Source: Mesostigma viride (lineage: Eukaryota; Streptophyta; Mesostigmatophyceae; Mesostigmatales; Mesostigmataceae). From it: 64,000 nt of DNA. Where the stretch lies: the NCBI GenBank assembly GCA_009746045.1, contig RPFO01000106.1:1509711-1573710 (forward strand), read 5' to 3'. Each line of letters opens with the position of its first letter. Position 1 is the stretch's first letter. Below are positions 54,101 to 64,000 of the stretch, in pieces. A program made the translations under genes and the position numbers. Below the pieces are notes generated by a model. It worked only from the letters and a program-made list of their open reading frames with translations, did no database searches and was not told the origin of the DNA.

Positions 54101-56936
54101 CCCATGCCTTGCCACCAAACCATGCAAAGCGGCGGGCCTTGATCTGCCTGCCTTCCTGGCGTATCTTCAGACTCTGTGCAGACAAGGGCCAGGGCCCATG
54201 CGACCCCCCGCCACCCACCACCGCCGGGTCGATGTCTCCCTGCTGGCTGCCTGCTGCGAGCTGGCGTGGCTGGCCTCGCTGAGTCGACCGTTCGCTGACC
54301 AGGTGGCGGACGCCAGCTGGCGCGTGTACAGCAATTCCTGTGGTGATAACTCCCATGACAGCTCCGCCGTGTGCGATGCATCGGCTATGACCATGCCTGG
54401 AAGAGCTCGGCTTCTGGAGCAGGAGGGGGGTGGCAAACCAGGTGGTCGTCAAGGTCCATCGCATATGGCCGGTACCCTAGTGCTGGAGCCTATCGCCGGC
54501 CCCACAGGGCTTGCCTCGCGACTGGTGGGGTTAATTCTTGCACCCTTGTGTCGGCCGGCCGCGCGTCGGTGCCTGCTCGTGGCGTGTGCCCGCGTGCTGC
54601 CACGTGTCACAGTCGCAGAGGGCCAGAGGTGAGTCTCGCATTCAAGAATCGTGTTGAACGAAGCATTCAAAATCCTGTTAGAGAAGCACTCAAGATTGTG
54701 TCAGGCAAATGTGCATCGCCGTTTTCTTCTTTTGAGAGAAGACTTCTGCTCATTGGTGTATCATGTGACATAATAGTGCAGCGGTGTATTATTATCACCC
54801 CCTTGCTCACAGGTGTATCATGTACTATTTATTGCTGTTGCTTGTGCCTACTCATTTGTCCATTGTGTTCCTCGGTGGTCCAATTGTCAATTGTTGGTTG
54901 TCAACTATGTCCCCCGTTGGTCCGCCTTCATGCAGCTGGCCATTTGGTACGCTTAAGCTTCGATGTCTGTCCAGTCGGTCATGACGATACTAGGGGTTTG
55001 CGATTGACGTGTTAATGGTCAGGAGTAAGGTAAGGTCTCCTGGGCCAGTCACAGGGTGAACTACTGTGCCTATCCAGGGACGATGCCACTAGTATTCGCA
55101 GCGGTTAGTTTGCTGCACAGTCAGCCTGCTGACATCTGAACTGTGTTTTCTGCACGTTGACAAGTTTAATATATGGTGCGTCGAGTTTATCCATGTACCC
55201 CTCCCCATGCATCCTGTCTGCCTCTGCCATCCCTCGCCTGGTGTTTCTACTTTCTTCTCTCGCACATCACATTCACAACGTCTGTCCCGCTCCCTTTCTG
55301 GCGCCCCGTCCTGGCATTCATTTCCTGTCAGGCTTCTGCAAGTGGCGCTCCCTCCCCTGCTGCTGGCATCCGATGCACTGCTACGATCCGCACCCACACC
55401 ACCGCGGCGAGCCGAGGGCACCTCTCCGTTCTCAAACGCCCTTCCCTTCGACTGCAAGCCGTGCCGGGACGTGGCTTGCGCGGCACTTATGCTGGACTTT
55501 GTCCCCCGCGTCCTCTGGCTGCTGGCCATGTCACGCGCGGAGAAGGGCCACCCCTGCCAAGTGGCCCTGGGGCAGCTTGTGCCGCTCAGGTCGCCCTCCT
55601 CTGCTCCCTCCTCTTCTTCCTCCCCACGCGACGGAGCTTCCCTCTCGGCCCCTGGCTCGGATGTAGACCCGGTCGCTGAAGCGGCCGCGGAGGCGTTGGT
55701 TCGCCAGCTGTCACAGCTCATTTCTGATGGGCTGACCGCCAGCTCATCAAGAACTGGGGTGCAAAGTCATGGAGAGGCTGGGAGTGTTCGTGTTTGCGGG
55801 GATGGTGGCGGCGGGCTGGCGATTGGAACGGATGAGCGTGAGATGGGTGGGGATGGATGCTGCAGTGACAGGGACAAAGGTGGCCACACGTGCGCTCGTC
55901 AGCTGTACACCCTGCTGGCACTCCAGGCCGGCTGTGACATGCTGCACTCGCTGTACCCCGTCTTCCAGGTGAGCAGCAGTGGGGGCTTGGGATGCACTTG
56001 TAATCAGAGAAGCTGTTGAGTGTCCCTGCTGGCGGCGGTAGTTGCAAGTGCTTGTGCTTGTCATTCCAGTCCTATGCAGCCTGGTGCTGATCTACCTCTA
56101 TTGACCCACTACTTGAGGTATCGATCCATCTGTCTGATATACAGGCAGTCCTCAAGCCTTGCCCTATTTCAGCGGCAGCGAGGTATTCAATTGAACATTG
56201 CTCAGATGGAACGTTCTACTTCATATCTAGCGTATCAAGTAAATAAGGTCGATAGTACTGCCCATATCCGAGCGGGAAGTGGCGTGCACCCTCACCTACC
56301 TTTGTCCCTTTTCCCGTTGTCATAACAGTATCAAGGTACGGCATAAAAAAAAAAAAAAACAGCGTTCTGCATTGCTGGAGTTGTGTCGGTAGGATCAGGT
56401 TGCCTTTTTGCAGCCGGCTCCTCATTGCTGCGTTTCTTGGTGGGGACCGTCACTCTTTGCTCATGTCCGTGTTTCCATGCTCTGCCATGTGGATGCAATG
56501 TTTGCCACCACAGTGTGACAAGGCGCTCATTCTGTGCCTCACGGTCATGGATTCTCTAGTGCCAAAGTTCGAGCCAGGCGCTTCTGGTTTACCAACAACC
56601 AGCAGCAAACGAGCCACAAAGGACAAGCACCCCCGGCAACCTGCTTCTCAGGGCGCAGCCTCTGCGCTTCTAACTACACCAGCAGCAGCTGGCCAAGCCC
56701 TGTCATCGTCAAGCCTGCGTGCCCCTGGCAGGGACAGCTGCTCCTGCTGCTGCCATGGCCAAGGATGCAAAGGCTTTATCCCCTCTAATGTGATGGGTTC
56801 TGGCCTTTTGTCAGCTGGTGCCGACCGTGTAGAGTGGGCACGAGAGCACGTGCAAACGGTAGTCCCTGCACCTTTGCAAGCGACATTACTCAGTGTACTG
56901 GGAAAGGTTGCTGAGCGCCTGGAGCCCCAGAAGTAG
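42182..56936 (+). CDS. Very large multi-exon gene (about 2,330 aa), mainly helical protein of unknown family
   Basis: Proposed exons: 42182-42313, 43374-43537, 43724-43914, 44872-45011, 45535-45742, 46156-46667, 47353-48437, 49222-49739, 50236-51002, 51918-52994, 53613-54628, 55332-55968, a 14-nt micro-exon 56070-56083, and 56414-56936. Each has GT/AG borders and phases agree across the whole chain (2,327 codons plus stop). The protein alternates Leu/Ala-rich amphipathic helices (RASIAHDLLTCVAPTDEHVA, HAARYLRRVLC, ALVRQLSQLISDGL, LLIAAFLGGD) with low-complexity inserts (Gln-rich in exon 2; Gly/Asp, Ser and Pro runs later). That is the appearance of an alpha-solenoid (HEAT/ARM-like) scaffold, but I recognise no family or catalytic motif. 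Weakest points: the true 5' end, the acceptor at 46156 (46137 is the alternative), and the micro-exon. Confidence 0.68.
42955..43265. repeat. 21-bp tandem repeat, about 14 copies
   Basis: Unit AGTGCACTCTGTTCTTACTG followed by T, with TATA/TGCA and CTCTG/CTCGG variants. It fills most of intron 1 of the large gene. The TGCACT core is palindromic (AGTGCACT). Confidence 0.93.
44125..44320. repeat. About 84-bp direct repeat, just over two copies, with inner TTTCATYTGTAAAG copies
   Basis: AGAGCAGTGCACTAGTTTCA, TCTGTAAAGCTTCATTTGTA and AAGTACTAGTTTCATCGTCA recur. Intron 3 of the large gene. The same intron also has an open stretch at 44424-44640 with two hydrophobic segments, which I do not call. 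Confidence 0.85.
45115..45265. repeat. Degenerate CATAGTCCTCAAGTTTG repeat
   Basis: About five diverged copies of TTGTTCCATAGTCCTCAAGT in intron 4 of the large gene. Confidence 0.75.
45890..46045. repeat. About 36-bp tandem repeat, about 4 copies
   Basis: Unit with GTACAGAGAAAAGGCTGTGC and TCATCAGCACTTCAT. It lies in intron 5 of the large gene. The final copies change to TGTAGAGAGAAAAGGCGG. Confidence 0.88.
48423..48502 (+). repeat. Duplicated 5' splice-site segment
   Basis: ATCCAACAAGTGAGTGCACT, which spans the donor of exon 47353-48437, occurs again about 47 bp downstream (near 48474) with the following GCCCAAAA also copied. Two potential donors of equal strength therefore exist. Confidence 0.85.
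49706..49812 (+). repeat. 32-bp tandem repeat containing a 5' splice site, 3 copies
   Basis: The exon end GTGACGGATGCCATTTACCA plus CAAAG|GTGCGTA is followed by two further copies (GTGACAGATGCCATCCACCT..., GTGACGGATGCCATCCACCA...), each with its own CAAAGGTGGGTA donor-like sequence. Confidence 0.85.
51437..51512. repeat. (TTTTTGTC)n microsatellite
   Basis: Nine or so copies of the 8-mer TTTTTGTC with one shortened unit, in the intron before exon 51918-52994. Confidence 0.93.
53010..53280. repeat. 23-bp tandem repeat, about 11 copies
   Basis: Unit GTGTTTGGGTGGCCATGTAG + AGT with TGTA/TGCA and single-base variants. It starts just inside the intron after exon 51918-52994. The many His/Thr/Pro frames on the other strand are artefacts. 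Confidence 0.93.
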
Positions 56937-57059
56937 GCAGGCAGGCCTAGGACAATGTCAGTGTTCTATGTGCCCACATACAATTATTTAAAGCCTCACA
57001 GCTAGAATTCATTTCAGATGCGCTGGCCATTTCTGCATTCGTGCTGTACAAGCTTCGAT
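56937..57059. other. 3' flank of the large gene
   Basis: Presumed 3' UTR and spacer before the first RT relic. Nothing else seen. Confidence 0.4.
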
Positions 57060-57600
57060 TATAATGTGTTCATGCATGCGCATTCTGTTCAAGGCCCTTG
57101 TCCTCAGCATCCTCCTTTACGCACGGCTGCGAGGCGTGGACCCTGGACCAGGCGCTGAGCAAGCAGCTTGACGGCACTGTAACTCGGATACTCCGTCACA
57201 TCCTCGGCGTCCGCTACCATGAGAGCGCCGCACCCGGGCCGAGCTCTACTGCGAGCTCCCTCTTGTCACATACCATCTGACACCACCTCCTCCACTTTGC
57301 CGGCCATCTTGCATGCTCTCACATGCAGACCAGGTGAATACCGATCGATGTGGGCCCTGCGGGCGGGCTTAGGACTGGCCAACCAGGTAGACAACTCCTC
57401 CTATGGCAGGGTCCCCTTGTCCCGTCGCACCCCACTGGCAAACTTGTGCGCGCCCCGGACCGACGCGGCGTGACCCGCACCTATGTGACACAATTGCTTG
57501 AGGATGCATGCAGGGCTTCTGGGATTATCTATACTCCGCGCCCGCATGATAGACAAGGAGAAATGCGCTGCTGTCTGCGACAAGCACCTTCCTGAGGGGC
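57060..57600 (+). pseudogene. LINE RT C-terminal relic
   Basis: Blocks ILFKALVLSIL, GCEAWTLDQALSKQLDGTVT and RILRHILGVRYHESA correspond to KVLVLPVLTYGAETWTLTAD and LARKLDGAVTSMLRSIF of the intact LINE. FAGHLACSHM corresponds to VGHLART. Several frameshifts. Confidence 0.7.
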
Positions 57601-58059
57601 ATGCTCCTGTTTTCTCCCCACGGGCCGGCCCCCTGCTAGCTATATAGCCAGGGTAGAAGTCCGCAGGTGGAGGTTATTGCCCCTAGGAGGATAGCCGCTA
57701 CACTACCGCCTCGTCTGCCCATTACAGCAGTATCTAGATGACAGCTCATATGAGGATTATATCCCCCTCTAGTGACGATATGGTTGGGCCATGATGCAGA
57801 CGGTATTTGTAACTTTCATGTAATTATAAATTTCTAATGAGATTAGCTTAGTACTCCGTGGCATGCCCATGCGCATGACACGCAAGTACACGATGCATCA
57901 CGCTCATTGAGAATCCGGAGTCCGCCTAACTCTGGCTGGACTGGGCACCTGGCGCTCGAGGCTCGAGTGCTGTCGGTCTAGAAATCAGCCGGGCGGCAAA
58001 ACGGCGGCCATGGTACGTCCTCGGCCCCCGCCCCCACTCCGCCTTTAGACGACACCAAG
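57601..58059. other. Intergenic DNA between RT relics
   Basis: No gene. It contains ATGCGCATGACACGCAAGTA at about 57869, a string that recurs near 63377 and 63457. Confidence 0.5.
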
Positions 58060-58700
58060 GTAAACTACCCTACTTCAGGCCGCTTCAAGCTGCTCGGCAG
58101 CTGGCTCCCCGACTGCGAGGACGACATGACCACCCGGATCGGCATGGCGTGGGGGCAGCTCTATGAGCACCATCGCAGGTGGAGCAACCCCGGCCGGCCC
58201 TGCCCCAGATTGTCAAGCGAGATCCCTAGCTGTTCAGGGTCGTTCTGACGAGCTATAGCCTAGCTGGCCTACGGCGCCGAGACGTGAACGCTGAAGCATG
58301 CAGCTAGGAGAGCTATGGAGAACAGACAACGGCTCTGTCACCAATTAGATGCTGTGCAAGGCACTAAATATTTCCATTGGTTTGCACATTAGCAACAAGG
58401 ATTCGTATATACGCGCTGATCTTTATAACGATATGTTAATTTCCCACATTCTTAGTAGGCACAATTAACAGGCGCCTGGGCCTGGCCGGGCACCTGGCCC
58501 TCACAGATCAGGTAGACACGTCAGACAGACTAGCTGACACCAAGCCGGGCGCCGGCACAGCCCGGGCGTTTTGTCCTCACGTTGACGTGGCATGCCCCAG
58601 GCCGCGCGCGGCGGCAAGATCGCCACTGGACTTTCCGTCATAGGCTAGGCATGGACATATGCTACCATAGACGGGGCGGGCTCACGTACTGTTGCGTCCC
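58060..58700 (+). pseudogene. LINE RT C-terminal relic, plus strand
   Basis: GRFKLLGSWLPDCEDDMTTR and IGMAWGQLYEHH, LAYGAET, and further on WAWPGTW and QPGRFVLT, interrupted by many stops. It is the same subfamily as the minus copy at 59153-60016, which has GRFKLLGSWLPDCEDDMTTR too. Confidence 0.78.
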
Positions 58701-58844
58701 GGAACTTGGAGAGGGCGCAATAATGATATAATTGTGTATTTTTAGCCCGTTTCATAGTCCGTAGGACTTTAGGGGTTCATTTTGGGACTTTCAAGGAAAT
58801 GATCCATAATTGGGACTTTCGTAGGTAAATTTGGTACTTTGTCT

Positions 58845-58925
58845 TAATTAATTAACATAACTCCGTTGGGAGTACATGAAGCATATCCCTGAGAAGGGGC
58901 ATTAATTAATTAATAGACACGTGAC
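58845..58925 (-). mobile_element. Fragment of hairpin-tail element, minus
   Basis: TTAATTAATTAACATAACTC, CGTTGGGAGTACATG, CCCTGAGAAGGGGCATTAAT: only the terminal 60 bp or so of the element, bounded by TTAATTAAT on both sides. Confidence 0.75.
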
Positions 58926-59152
58926 TGTGTCACGTAAGCATAATAAGTCCTCAGTGGGAGGGGAACATGGGATGGAATGGATGGTATAAGCTATCTAGGT
59001 CCTAGTTACAGGGGTGTGGGCACCGCGGCCCGAATCGCTATGAATGCCATACTTGGTCACACGCGGAGCCCCCACAGGCTTGGGGGTGGTCTCCTTCATC
59101 ACTACTTGCCATCTACAGTAGTGTCCTTGCGCACCATCTCAGTGCCTCCATA
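58926..59152 (+). repeat. Dispersed repeat, copy A
   Basis: GCCCGAATCGCTATGAATGC, ACTTGGTCACACGC and TGCCTCCATATTACAGACAA also occur, inverted, at 61000-61175. Copy A continues to about 59190, where it meets the RT relic on the minus strand. Confidence 0.75.
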
Positions 59153-60016
59153 TTACAGACAAACCAGGAGGCTGCCCGGGGGTGAGCCCGTCACGTCTAG
59201 TGTACATACATAGCACATGTCCATGCCGAGTCTATCACGAAATGTCCACGGGTGGCGGCCCTGCCGCGCGCGGCCGGGGGCACGCCAGGTTAGGACATAT
59301 CGCCCAGGCTGGGCGGGCTTGGTGCCAGCTAGTCTATCTGATGTATCTACCTGATCTGTGCGCGCCAGGTGCCCGGCTAGGCCCAGGCGCCTGTGACTAA
59401 TAATGTGGGAAACATAGGGCAAATCAGCGTACAAATCCTCATTACTAATGTGCAAACCAAAGGGGAGGTTAAGCGCAGCATCTTGGTGACGGCGCCGTCG
59501 AGTCGTTGCTCCAGCTCCTGCGTCAGTACCCACGTCTCGGCGCCGTAGGTCAGGATCGTCAGAATGACGACCTTGAAGAGGTCACACTTGACGATCCGGG
59601 GTAGGGCGGGGTAACTTGCTCCACCAGCGGCGGTGGGCATGGAGGTGCGCCCACGCCATGCCGATCCGTGTCGTCATGTCGTCCTCGCAGTCGGGAAGCC
59701 AACTGCCGAGCAGCTTGAAGCGGCCTGAAGGAGGGTAGTAGGAGGCGGAGTGTGGGTGGGGGCCCAGGCTGCGCCATGCCGAGGGCCAGGGCGCCTCCGT
59801 TTTGGGGCTGATTTCTAGACCAACCGCCCGAGCCTCGATCGCCAGGCAGTCCAGCCAAAGTTGGGCAGACTCCGACTTCTCGATGAGCGTGATGTCGTCG
59901 GCATAGATGAGGTCAGCTAGTAAATTCTGCTTGTTAGAGAGAAGGGGCATATGGCTTTTAATTAATACATCATGGGCTACTTCCTGCAAGGGTAGGGTGT
60001 AATAAACTATGTACAC
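59153..60016 (-). pseudogene. LINE RT relic with YADD motif, minus strand
   Basis: Frame from 60016: LLADLIYADDITLIEKSESA, WLDCLAIEARAVGLEISPKT, then GRFKLLGSWLPDCEDDMTTR, KCDLFKVVILTILTYGAETW, VLTQELEQRLDGAVTKML and RRLGLAGHLARTDQVDT, spread over three frames. It diverged strongly from 34207-35721 (YADDTTLFED). The N-terminal third of RT is absent, and a tail element is fused directly upstream. Confidence 0.85.
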
Positions 60017-60440
60017 CTGCTCTAGATAGGTGCACCAAGGGCACCTGCACCACCATGCATGATGTCTCAGAGCTCAATTAAGGCCTGGCATGGGGTGGAA
60101 GATTATTATGGCTAGGCAATTTGGCTAGGGTGCATGGCATCTCAGCAGAGAGCAACTCTCTGCATGGGCACAGCATAACTAGCTAGATATTAAAGCTAGG
60201 CCGGCAATGTCATCTGGTAGTGGGGCACATCGTATAGGCACACATGTACATACATGCATATTTAGACATGTCTAAATAATGAATGAAGGCATCAGCTGGT
60301 GTGGGGCCTGTAGTAGGCGTACATGTACAAGGCCACGGTGGCTATGTAGGCCTGACTATATTCACGGCTGCTGTTGTATTCCCCTAAGCCGGGGTGTCTG
60401 GAGGTGAGCACTGGGGCCGCTTGGGTTGATTGCCAGGGCT
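59935..60440 (-). mobile_element. Hairpin-tail element, minus orientation, fused to an RT relic
   Basis: On the minus strand the family body (CACATGTACGCCTACTACAG, GGTGCAGGTGCCCTTGGTGC, CCCTTGCAGGAAGTAGCCCA, GCCATATGCCCCTTCTC) runs straight into TAACAAGCAGAATTTACTAG and the YADD region. The usual hairpin and (TTAA)n end are missing at this junction; a short TTAATTAAT lies inside the copy instead. Confidence 0.7.
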
Positions 60441-61250
60441 AGCTTGTGGCCGACGTCTACAGATGGCCACCCCCTAGTACTTCCCCCTACTACTTTGTGA
60501 TGACCCCCTAGTACTTTGTATGGTTTCGATTAGTTATTTTGGACCTACTAGGTTACGGTTCGACGGATCTTCCAAGGGCTGGGACGGCCCGCCTAGTCGT
60601 ACAGAATCTTGTATCTGCTGTAGCTTCTGGAAGTTTGGCGCCATGTCGGCGCCTCAGGACTCACCAGTGTGTTGGTTGGCCTAGGTGGAATTGATCCGAG
60701 GACGAGAGTCTCGTCCTCTTGGTCTGGAATAAAGTGTGTGAACCCTGCATGTCTAAACCCGGCCGGGGCACTTTCCATGCAGTTGCTCTGGATGCTCTCT
60801 CCTATAGTGCATATTGAGTACTTAGATTGATACATTTCACAGTGAGCCGTAGCCGAGTGCAAAGTTACTCCGCAACTCACTGCTGCTCCGTTAATCCCAC
60901 TCCCATAGAGTGGTGCGCGGTTTACCCAGATTTCCATAATAACCAGTACCCTGACAATGGATCTTTCGCACGTTCTGGGCTGCCGGGGACGTTACATGTA
61001 CGCCCGGGGAGCCCTCTGATTTGTCTGTAATATATGGAGGCAGATGACACGTAAAGATAGGTGGCAGACAGTTACAAGTCCTGACAATTACACCCCCGCC
61101 CCAGTACGTCGGCAGTCGGTGGGGTCTTTGCGTGTGACCAAGTTTGGCATGCATAGCGATTCGGGCTGTGGTGTGCCCGCACAAAATCTGTAATTTTTTA
61201 GCTATTTGCTCATAGCTATAGTTAAATGTTGCGGCGGGCTCCAAAGGGGG
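60441..61250 (-). repeat. Unidentified repetitive element; possible LTR at about 60645-60990
   Basis: 61175-61000 is the inverted copy B of the repeat at 58926-59190. Next to it on the minus strand lies a segment of about 345 bp that starts TGTAACGTCCCCGGCAGCC and ends GGCGCCGACA, followed by TGGCGCCAAACTTCC. This has the form of an LTR (TG...CA) plus a primer-binding-site-like string. An AATAAA at 60728 is on the plus strand, which argues against that orientation. No gag or pol coding is seen. Confidence 0.35.
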
Positions 61251-62084
61251 CCGATCTGGGCACCGCCTGTAGCGCGTAGAGCCGGCTCGATCTACTACCC
61301 GGCTAGAGAGCGAAGGGGCCCGGCGTTGCGCCGGTACTAGTGCCTACTGGCAACCGTGCCCGCCCTTGATTGAGCCCTGGGGGCGCGGCGCCTTGAGATG
61401 TATATGCTTGGGTTTTCATTTTCACACCGTACTTAGAGTGGTGTGGTTAACGTAGAGAGGCCTTTTTGCAGCTTGCAACTTTCCAATAGTGAGGAAAGGT
61501 GGGCTGGCCGCGCTAGGGGGGGCGCTTTGCGGCCACTATGCCTGTTACGCCCATCATTGATGTAAGTCGACGCTCACCAGCCTTCCCGGCAGTGTTGCGG
61601 AGAGGTGACCCGCTGTTTTTAGAAATATTGACCAGTGAAGGGTTGTAATGCTGAACTGCTGGTCCTAGGGTGTTCCCCCATGGCGCTGGGGTGTGCCGGC
61701 CGGGCTCCAGTTGGGAGCCCGCGTAGTGACTTAAATTTTCGAAAGTCAAGGAAGATCGAGGGAAGGTGGTTTTTTGAGAAGGTGGATTTTGGCGGAGAGC
61801 CCTGCGAAAGGACAGTGCGCAAGGTGACGATCCCTGAAGGAAGCGCTAGACTATGCCCTCGAGTAAAGTGTCCGCCGGGGAGTTTTGTCCTTGTAGCGGC
61901 GTGCACGAGGGAAGCAGGGCGTTTTTCATGCATATAGATTGCGGTCAAGAGAAACTAGAGGCGGAGGAGGGTGCATCAATGGCAGCGGCTGCCGTGGGTC
62001 CGGGGGGAGTCCTGTCGGCATGGGGAGGTCCTGTCGGCATGGGACCTCCCATGGATGATGCATTAAGAATTTAGCCATGCTATG
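61251..62084. other. Unassigned, probably repetitive
   Basis: 61635-61937 is open on plus and minus with no family resemblance. GGGGAGTCCTGTCGGCATGG followed by GGAGGTCCTGTCGGCATGGG (about 62005-62045) is a short direct repeat. No gene supported. Confidence 0.4.
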
Positions 62085-62416
62085 CCTATGCAGGGAGTAA
62101 CGTACTCTCTGCTGAGATGCCATGTGTACACCAGCTATAGCCTAGCCACATACCTTCCACCCCATATGTCATGCAGGCCTTCTAGGCCCTCTCGAGGACT
62201 CAAGCCCCCCCTGGGTGCCCATGTGCTTGTTAAGGAGGCATGAACCATCATGGCGGTGCAGGTGCACCTTGTGCACCCCGAGCAGGTGATAGTTGTACAT
62301 CCTCCACCTGCAGGTTGTCGCCCTGATTGTATTACAAACCCATAGCTGCCCCTTTCTCAGGGCTATGTGTTACATGTGCTCCCAACGGAGCTATGATTTT
62401 TAATTAATTAATTAAT
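62085..62416 (+). mobile_element. Tail element with hairpin and (TTAA)n end
   Basis: The best-preserved copy: AGCTATAGCCTAGCCACATA, CCCCATATGTCATGCAGGCC, GGTGCAGGTGCACCTTGTGC, CACCTGCAGGTTGTCGCCCT, GTATTACAAACCCATAGCTG, CCCCTTTCTCAGGGC, GCTCCCAACGGAGC and TTTTTAATTAATTAATTAAT. It ends in the same hairpin and (TTAA)n as the ORF1 element at 16300-17625. Confidence 0.88.
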
Positions 62417-62589
62417 GGGGAGGGCGGCAGGCGCCCTGTACCCTCTCGGCGCTCCGCGGCGAGCAGGCGCCTTCTGCCCTTGGCGATAAGGGAGAGGTGG
62501 GAAGCCGCGGTAAATCGTGGGAATTCATGCGCACTTATAAAGTCTCTTTGGAAAATGCTACAGGGCCTGGCAAGCCTGGAAAAAAGTTT

Positions 62590-62694
62590 TCCCCTCGCAG
62601 GGGGCGCTGGAAAACACTCCGCTGCGCCCGCCCAAAGGCGGCAGGCTCCGCTTTGCCTAATTTGCCTTTTTCCAGCGCCCCCCTCGAGGGGGGG
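62590..62694. repeat. Inverted repeat, arms about 24 bp
   Basis: Left arm CCCCTCGCAGGGGGCGCTGG + AAAA at 62592-62615; right arm TTTTCCAGCGCCCCCCTCGA + GGGG at 62667-62690. A spacer of about 50 bp separates them. No coding. Confidence 0.75.
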
Positions 62695-64000
62695 TGCGTA
62701 TGGACCCCGGCAGCACTTGAGGTCGGGGCCGGTTGTTTTTAGAAAATGCATTAAATACCATAATAAAGCTCGACTCGGCTGCGGAGCCCTGCGTCAAGGC
62801 TCGTGACACCATGCATGGCGATGGTGAGCCTTGGCGCTAGCTAGGAGCTGGTCCGCAGCCATCATGAATTAAATCATCACGATGGGGGAGGGGATATTGA
62901 GCCGGTGGCAGTGGCTCTACCCTCGGGAAATCCCATTTGGAGGCTTTGCGGGTGGGCTGGTGCTGGTGTTTGGGTGAGCTGGAGACGTTCCCAGGTGGCA
63001 TAAGTCCTAAAGTGGTAGCACTGGGATGCGCCCCTCTGATAAGGGGAACGCATGCACATGGCTCCGCCCTGCGTCCGCCTGGAAACCGTAGCGGCCACAC
63101 GGGGGCGGGAGGGGGTGGTTGCGTTCTTACCACCAGGACTGGAAACGGCCTGGGTGGCCAGAGATGGAGAGGTGGGACAAGATTGGACCGAGGGGGAATG
63201 TGCTGGGCCCCAGCATGGTGAACTGGCCTAACTTGAAAATGGCTTGTACAATGATTTTGAGGGTGTGGCTAGGCTCAAAGTTCTGTTAAAGCCTGCACAC
63301 TGACTTGTAATAAACTTGCAATAAACTTGTTTCTCTGGTAATGTAGGAAGGCCGCACATGACACGCAAGGCCTATGCGCATGACACGCAAGTACAAACTT
63401 AGGCCACATAGGACCCTCCCAGCATCATGGTGAAGGCCGTACGGCATGGTATGCCTATGCGCGTGACACGCAAGTACTTACTTACTTATGGCCAAGGCCC
63501 AACTGTGGGTGCGATACAACACGAAGTACGCTGAACAAAGAGGATGCTGCGGCGCAGCCTCATAAGCGGGTTTGGGAGAATACAAAGGCCTCTCCAAGGG
63601 CCACAGGAGTGCCAACAAACCGGTGATCAGGGTAGCATCATTGGCAGGCGGGTGCACTCATGGCGATATGTTGGCCCCAAGAACTAAATATCATGTGCAC
63701 CCACTAAGAGACCATGCTATGCAGGTCCGATCACAACGTTCTGCAAATCCTTCCTCGGGACATGCTCCCAAGAAGAAAAACTTCTTGAAATTAGCTCAAC
63801 TTATCCTCTTGACCAGGAAATTGTCATCCGGTTGGCCATCTGTGCGAAGCTTCTTGACAAGGACATCAGGAAGCTTGTCCACAGGCTTCCTCTTCCCTTC
63901 TGATCTCTGCAAACACGCGCAGCGGGGTGCGACCATGGCATAACAAGCACGGTGCAGATTGCGTTCAGCAAGATTTCTGGCACCTGTCACTCCCTGACAT
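62695..64000. other. Right-edge region without a supported gene
   Basis: Repeats of ATGCGCATGACACGCAAGTA (63374-63396, 63455-63477). A minus frame at 63990-63796 (EGKRKPVDKLPDVLVKKLRT) could be an exon of a gene beyond the edge, but there is nothing to confirm it. Confidence 0.4.

Overview
The window is nuclear DNA of a photosynthetic eukaryote, most likely a green alga. The evidence is: spliced genes with GT-AG introns; a DUF1995/LPA3-type chloroplast protein; a plant/algal HESO1-type RNA nucleotidyltransferase; an NlpC/P60 peptidase of cyanobacterial type broken up by introns; and a high load of non-LTR retrotransposons and simple repeats. No bacterial operon, rRNA or tRNA gene was recognised. 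All gene models were built by hand from reading frame, family motifs, GT/AG borders and codon phase, and none has transcript support.

Layout. (1) 943-5414, minus: DUF1995 gene, exons 1-4; its 3' end lies beyond the left edge. (2) 5415-8109: repeat-rich intergenic DNA with a TIR-bounded element at 6039-6785. (3) 8110-11814, plus: secreted or membrane protein with a signal peptide, a Met/Gly and acidic luminal region, one TM helix and an optional last exon. (4) 11815-19237: intergenic cluster of nested LINE pieces, ORF1-only elements and their 3' tails, nearly all ending in (TTAA)n. (5) 19238-28187, minus: seven-exon terminal nucleotidyltransferase gene (HESO1-like, 827 aa) with a polyQ tail; its introns hold large minisatellites. 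(6) 28188-36000: repeats, including an inverted pair of one element, another ORF1 relic and a LINE with an open RT frame (34207-35721). (7) 36273-40798, minus: five-exon SH3b-NlpC/P60 gene (278 aa) with all three catalytic residues. (8) 40799-41025: short divergent promoter interval, followed on the plus strand by a possible small membrane-protein gene. (9) 42182-56936, plus: at least 14 exons encoding a protein of about 2,330 aa, mostly helical with low-complexity inserts, family not recognised. (10) 57000-64000: RT pseudogenes in both orientations, more tail elements and unidentified repeats.

The genes do not form a pathway. Two have plastid connections: DUF1995/LPA3 (photosystem II assembly in plants) and NlpC/P60 (a cyanobacterial-type peptidoglycan hydrolase). 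Almost every intron carries its own tandem repeat, in two cases within about 12 nt of the splice acceptor. In two others the splice donor segment itself has been duplicated. The most notable items are the NlpC/P60 gene, the fully reconstructed HESO1-like gene, the stop codon that overlaps a splice donor at 11064, and the ORF1-only retroelement family with a hairpin-(TTAA)n tail.
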